The notes under the pieces: model-generated
Database searches by the model: none
Seen by the model: the letters and a program-made list of their open reading frames with translations, nothing else
Told to the model about the DNA's origin: nothing
In this document: in pieces, positions 61,665 to 64,000 of the stretch
How the letters are laid out: the number at the start of each line of letters is the position of its first letter
Numbering within the stretch: the stretch's first letter is position 1
NCBI GenBank assembly: GCA_001931535.1
Contig: CP016211.1
Location: 11,144,377 to 11,208,376, forward strand
Direction: 5' to 3'
Source: Minicystis rosea
GTDB lineage: Bacteria; Myxococcota_A; Polyangia; Polyangiales; Polyangiaceae
DNA length: 64,000 nt
Translations under genes and position numbers: made by a program

Positions 61665-61791
61665 GCCACCGGCTGCTGTCGCGCTGCCCGCGACCTCGGG
61701 TATGATCGCGCCCACTCACGCAAGGGCCACGATTGCACGGGACGCCGGAGCATCCAGGCGACGTATCGCCGGACCGAGTCAGGAGAGCGTC

Positions 61792-62352
61792 ATGAATACG
61801 TTTTTGACCCGCGGATACACTCTTCCCATTGCGGCGAACTTCGTTCTCAACGACGAGAAGCTGAGCCCGCTGCTCAAGCCCGAGGCGATCGATCATCTCA
61901 AGCAGCTCGCCGCTTCGAAGCCCGATCCCTGGGTCCCGCGGGAGACGGTGATGCATGTCTGGTCGCTCGTCGACGAGTGCAGCCCCGACGAGGAGACCGC
62001 GTATCAGAACCTCGTGCGCGGCGGCGAGGCGGTGGCGCAGGAGGCCATCGGCACCTTCCTCAAGCTCCTGCTCCGCGTGCTCTCGCCCAAACAATTCGCC
62101 CGGAAATTCCCCGATATCTGGGCCCACGAGCACAAGGGCGGTTTCGTCGAGGCCACGGTCCACGACGAGAACGCGATGTTGATCAACATCCGCGACGTCG
62201 AAGGCTTCACCTACATCGGTCCGGTGGCCGTCGGTTTCGTCGGCACGGCATTGCGGGCCCTCGGCCTCAACGACGTCAAGCTGCGGGACGTCACGTGGAC
62301 GCGCGCCAATCCGGGCCCGCGCGACATTCGCATCGAGATCTCCTGGTCCTGA
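61792..62352 (+). CDS. Uncharacterised protein, possibly DUF2378/TIGR02265-like
   Basis: 186 residues from the ATG at 61792, with AGGAG upstream. The sequence (LKQLAASKPDPWVPRETVMH, then FLKLLLRVLSPKQFARKFPD) and the end (RDVTWTRANPGPRDIRIEIS W) resemble a myxobacteria-restricted family of about 200-residue proteins (DUF2378), from memory. No membrane helix. Role unknown; paralogues are typically many per genome. It lies between the hydrolase and the cupin. Confidence 0.6.
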   Translation: MNTFLTRGYTLPIAANFVLNDEKLSPLLKPEAIDHLKQLAASKPDPWVPRETVMHVWSLVDECSPDEETAYQNLVRGGEAVAQEAIGTFLKLLLRVLSPKQFARKFPDIWAHEHKGGFVEATVHDENAMLINIRDVEGFTYIGPVAVGFVGTALRALGLNDVKLRDVTWTRANPGPRDIRIEISWS

Positions 62353-62530
62353 GACGCTCTCGAACGGCTGCTCGGAGCGGCGAAGCGAAAGGCTCGAGAC
62401 GCGGGGCGCCCCGAGGTTTCCCTCTCGAGATGTGAGCGTAAAGCGGCGAGCGCCGCGCGGATGGGACCTCTCGATTCCGAGAGAGGCCGACGCGCGGCTC
62501 ACCGCTGCTCGCTCACCTCTCCACTTCGGC

Positions 62531-62959
62531 TCACTTCGGCTCGAACGCGACGCGGGGCTTCTCGATGTTCTCGTAGAGCCCGCCTTCATCGTCGAACTGA
62601 ATCGACAGCCCTTCGACGCCGTCGGGCTCGAGGCCCTTGAAGCCGTGAAGATAATTGGAGGGGACGAGGACGGCGTCGCCCACGGAGAGTGGAGTCTCCG
62701 TTTGATCGAGCAACAAGCCTCGACCGGCACAGACCAGAATCATCGAACGGATGGGGTGACGGTGCGGCTCGAGCACCTGGCCCGGCCCGAGACGCACCCA
62801 GGCGATGCCGAGCCGAGCACGCTCGGAGAGGAACGCGGCGAGCTCCGGATGGCGCCGGAAATCTCGCTGCTCCCCGAGCGAGTGCATGTGTCCGTCTTCC
62901 ATGACCTCGGTGACGAGCTTGATGTCGACTCGCGGGATGATGGTGAGGGTCGAGAGCAT
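62531..62959 (-). CDS. Cupin-domain protein
   Basis: 142 residues from the ATG at 62959. LGPGQVLEPHRHPIRSMILV and LSVGDAVLVPSNYLHGFKGL are the two cupin motifs with His pairs for a metal. Small single-domain cupins sense or bind metabolites or act as isomerases or dioxygenases. The stop (62531) lies 178 bp from the upstream plus-strand gene. Substrate not known. Confidence 0.82.
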   Translation of the reverse strand: MLSTLTIIPRVDIKLVTEVMEDGHMHSLGEQRDFRRHPELAAFLSERARLGIAWVRLGPGQVLEPHRHPIRSMILVCAGRGLLLDQTETPLSVGDAVLVPSNYLHGFKGLEPDGVEGLSIQFDDEGGLYENIEKPRVAFEPK

Positions 62960-63009
62960 CTGACGTTCATCTCCTCGTGGATGGTCGCTGTCGTGGATTC
63001 GCGCGTTCG

Positions 63010-64000
63010 TCAGTAACCGACGGCGCAGCCGTCCGCGCGCGGCTCACTGCCGACGACGTAGGTGCCATCGCGTCGCCGGCAAATGATTTGTGCCTTGCCG
63101 AAATCGCCGTAGGCGGCGAATTTGCCAGCGGGGGTCCGCCGCGGGGCGGCGGTGGCCACGTCCCAAGGACCGCTCGTCGTGAGCACGTGTCCGCGCGCTT
63201 CGAGCCCTTGGACCACGGCTGCCGGCACGGACTGCTCCACGTCGACATACAGGTCTTGCAGCCATTGCCAGCGCGGCGCATCCACGCACGCTTGGGGGTT
63301 CATCCCATAATCGAGCTGATTGACCACCATCTGCACGTGCCCTTGCGGCTGCATGGGCCCGCCCATCACACCGAACGGCCCAATGGCCTCTCGCCCGCGC
63401 GTCATGAAGGCAGGAATGATGGTGTGCGCGGGCCGCTTGCCCGGCGCGATGACGTTGGGGCTTTGGGGATCGAGCGAGAAGGCCGATCCGCGGCTGTGAA
63501 GCGCGATTCCCGTACCGGGCACGACGACGCCGGAGCCGAAGCCCAAGAGAGGGCCCGAGTAATTCGATTGAATGAAGGAGACCATCATTCCATCGCTGTC
63601 CGCCGTGCAGAGGTACACCGTACCACCGTGGGGCGGCGCGCCGGCCTCGGGCACGGCCGCGCGATCGCTCATCAGGGCTCGTCGCTTGGCCGCATAGCCT
63701 GGATCGAGCATCCCGCGGACGGGGACAGGCACGTAGTCCGGATCGGCGACGAAGCGTTGAGCGTCGGTGAAGCCGAGCTTCATCGCCTCGATCAAGAGAT
63801 GATAGCTCTCGGCGGACTCACGAGGGTGTTTGGCGATATCGATTCCGTCGAGGATGGCGAGCGCGCTGAGCGCGGCAATGCCATTGCCATTCGGGGTACC
63901 TCCCAGATCTCGTGACCACGGTAGCTCACCCCGATGGGATCGACCCAAGTGCTCGTGTGCGCCGCCAGATCGGCGAGCGTCAGGAGCCCTCCCGTGGCGT
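63010..64000 (-). pseudogene. Gamma-glutamyltransferase family, frameshifted and cut by the window
   Basis: The C-terminal 295 residues are intact in one frame: PNGNGIAALSALAILDGIDI, the catalytic Thr in HGGTVYLCTADSDG, and GIALHSRGSAFSLDP and GVMGGPMQPQGHVQMVVNQL. Upstream, the expected preceding sequence (LADLAAHTSTWVDPIGVSYR, then GHEIWEVP) reads in another frame up to the window edge. One extra base in the run GGGG at 63893-63896 (CCCC on the coding strand) would join them as EVPPNGNG. Homologues cleave glutathione or acyl-amino compounds in the periplasm. As given, the gene is broken or misread. Confidence 0.85.

Overview
The window is a high-GC chromosomal segment that most likely comes from a myxobacterium (Myxococcota, probably the Polyangiales/Sorangiineae side). 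The reasons are a MYXO-CTERM-type tail (Cys, one membrane helix, Arg cluster) on a small cytochrome at 49140-49682, many lipoproteins with proline-rich or repeat-rich stretches, a Hanks-type Ser/Thr kinase, an FHA protein, and a response regulator with a long PATAN/DUF4388-like tail inside a chemosensory operon. No plasmid, phage or secretion island is visible. It looks like core chromosome with many lineage-specific genes.

Layout. 1-12 kb: a TetR regulator divergent from a frameshifted FAD monooxygenase, with two palindromic operators between them, then a secreted lipase, an acyltransferase, a fused MFS/spermidine-synthase protein, an MFS exporter and small unknown genes, including a broken HNH nuclease with its intact partner. 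12-19 kb: a 1250-residue hydrolase lipoprotein, a family 2 glycosyltransferase, and ihfA-merR. 20-28 kb: rseP-lpxC and an outer-membrane-type protein in an overlapping series, leucine dehydrogenase, UbiB, and an L,D-transpeptidase behind an FHA gene. 29-42 kb: a HEAT-repeat lipoprotein, ftsK, a beta-propeller protein, a 1031-residue repeat-rich protein, a lipoprotein and a small PilZ-like protein. 43-47 kb: the membrane part of ATP synthase (atpZ, atpI-like, atpB, atpE) and rph-rdgB. 47-52 kb: tRNA-Ser(UGA), YceI, a heme-bearing porin, the MYXO-CTERM cytochrome, kup and tRNA-Ser(GCU). 52-57 kb: a tightly overlapping chemosensory operon (response regulator, CheW, short MCP-like protein, CheA). 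57-64 kb: aspS, a kinase, a dienelactone hydrolase, a cupin and a gamma-glutamyltransferase cut by the window edge.

The most unusual content is repetitive DNA. Family A is a 54-bp double-hairpin unit that begins exactly on the TGA stop codon of three separate genes. It fills two convergent intergenic spaces from stop to stop, once as a single copy and once as five exact tandem copies. A four-unit array in the other orientation lies at the 5' end of a lipoprotein gene. Family B is a 20-22 bp palindrome (core TTTGAGCTCAAA or TTGGAGCTCCAA) that clusters between genes and also sits in frame inside lpxC and the L,D-transpeptidase gene. A weaker family C lies 200-250 bp upstream of two regulatory-type genes. 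Two in-gene minisatellites (in ftsK and the 1031-residue protein) and a 138-bp duplication add to this.

Several genes are damaged. The monooxygenase and the gamma-glutamyltransferase each lack one base in a G/C run. The HNH gene has lost its second zinc knuckle. A minus-strand reading frame upstream of rseP is broken by an 11-bp duplication. All functional names rest on motif recognition by eye; no database search was run.
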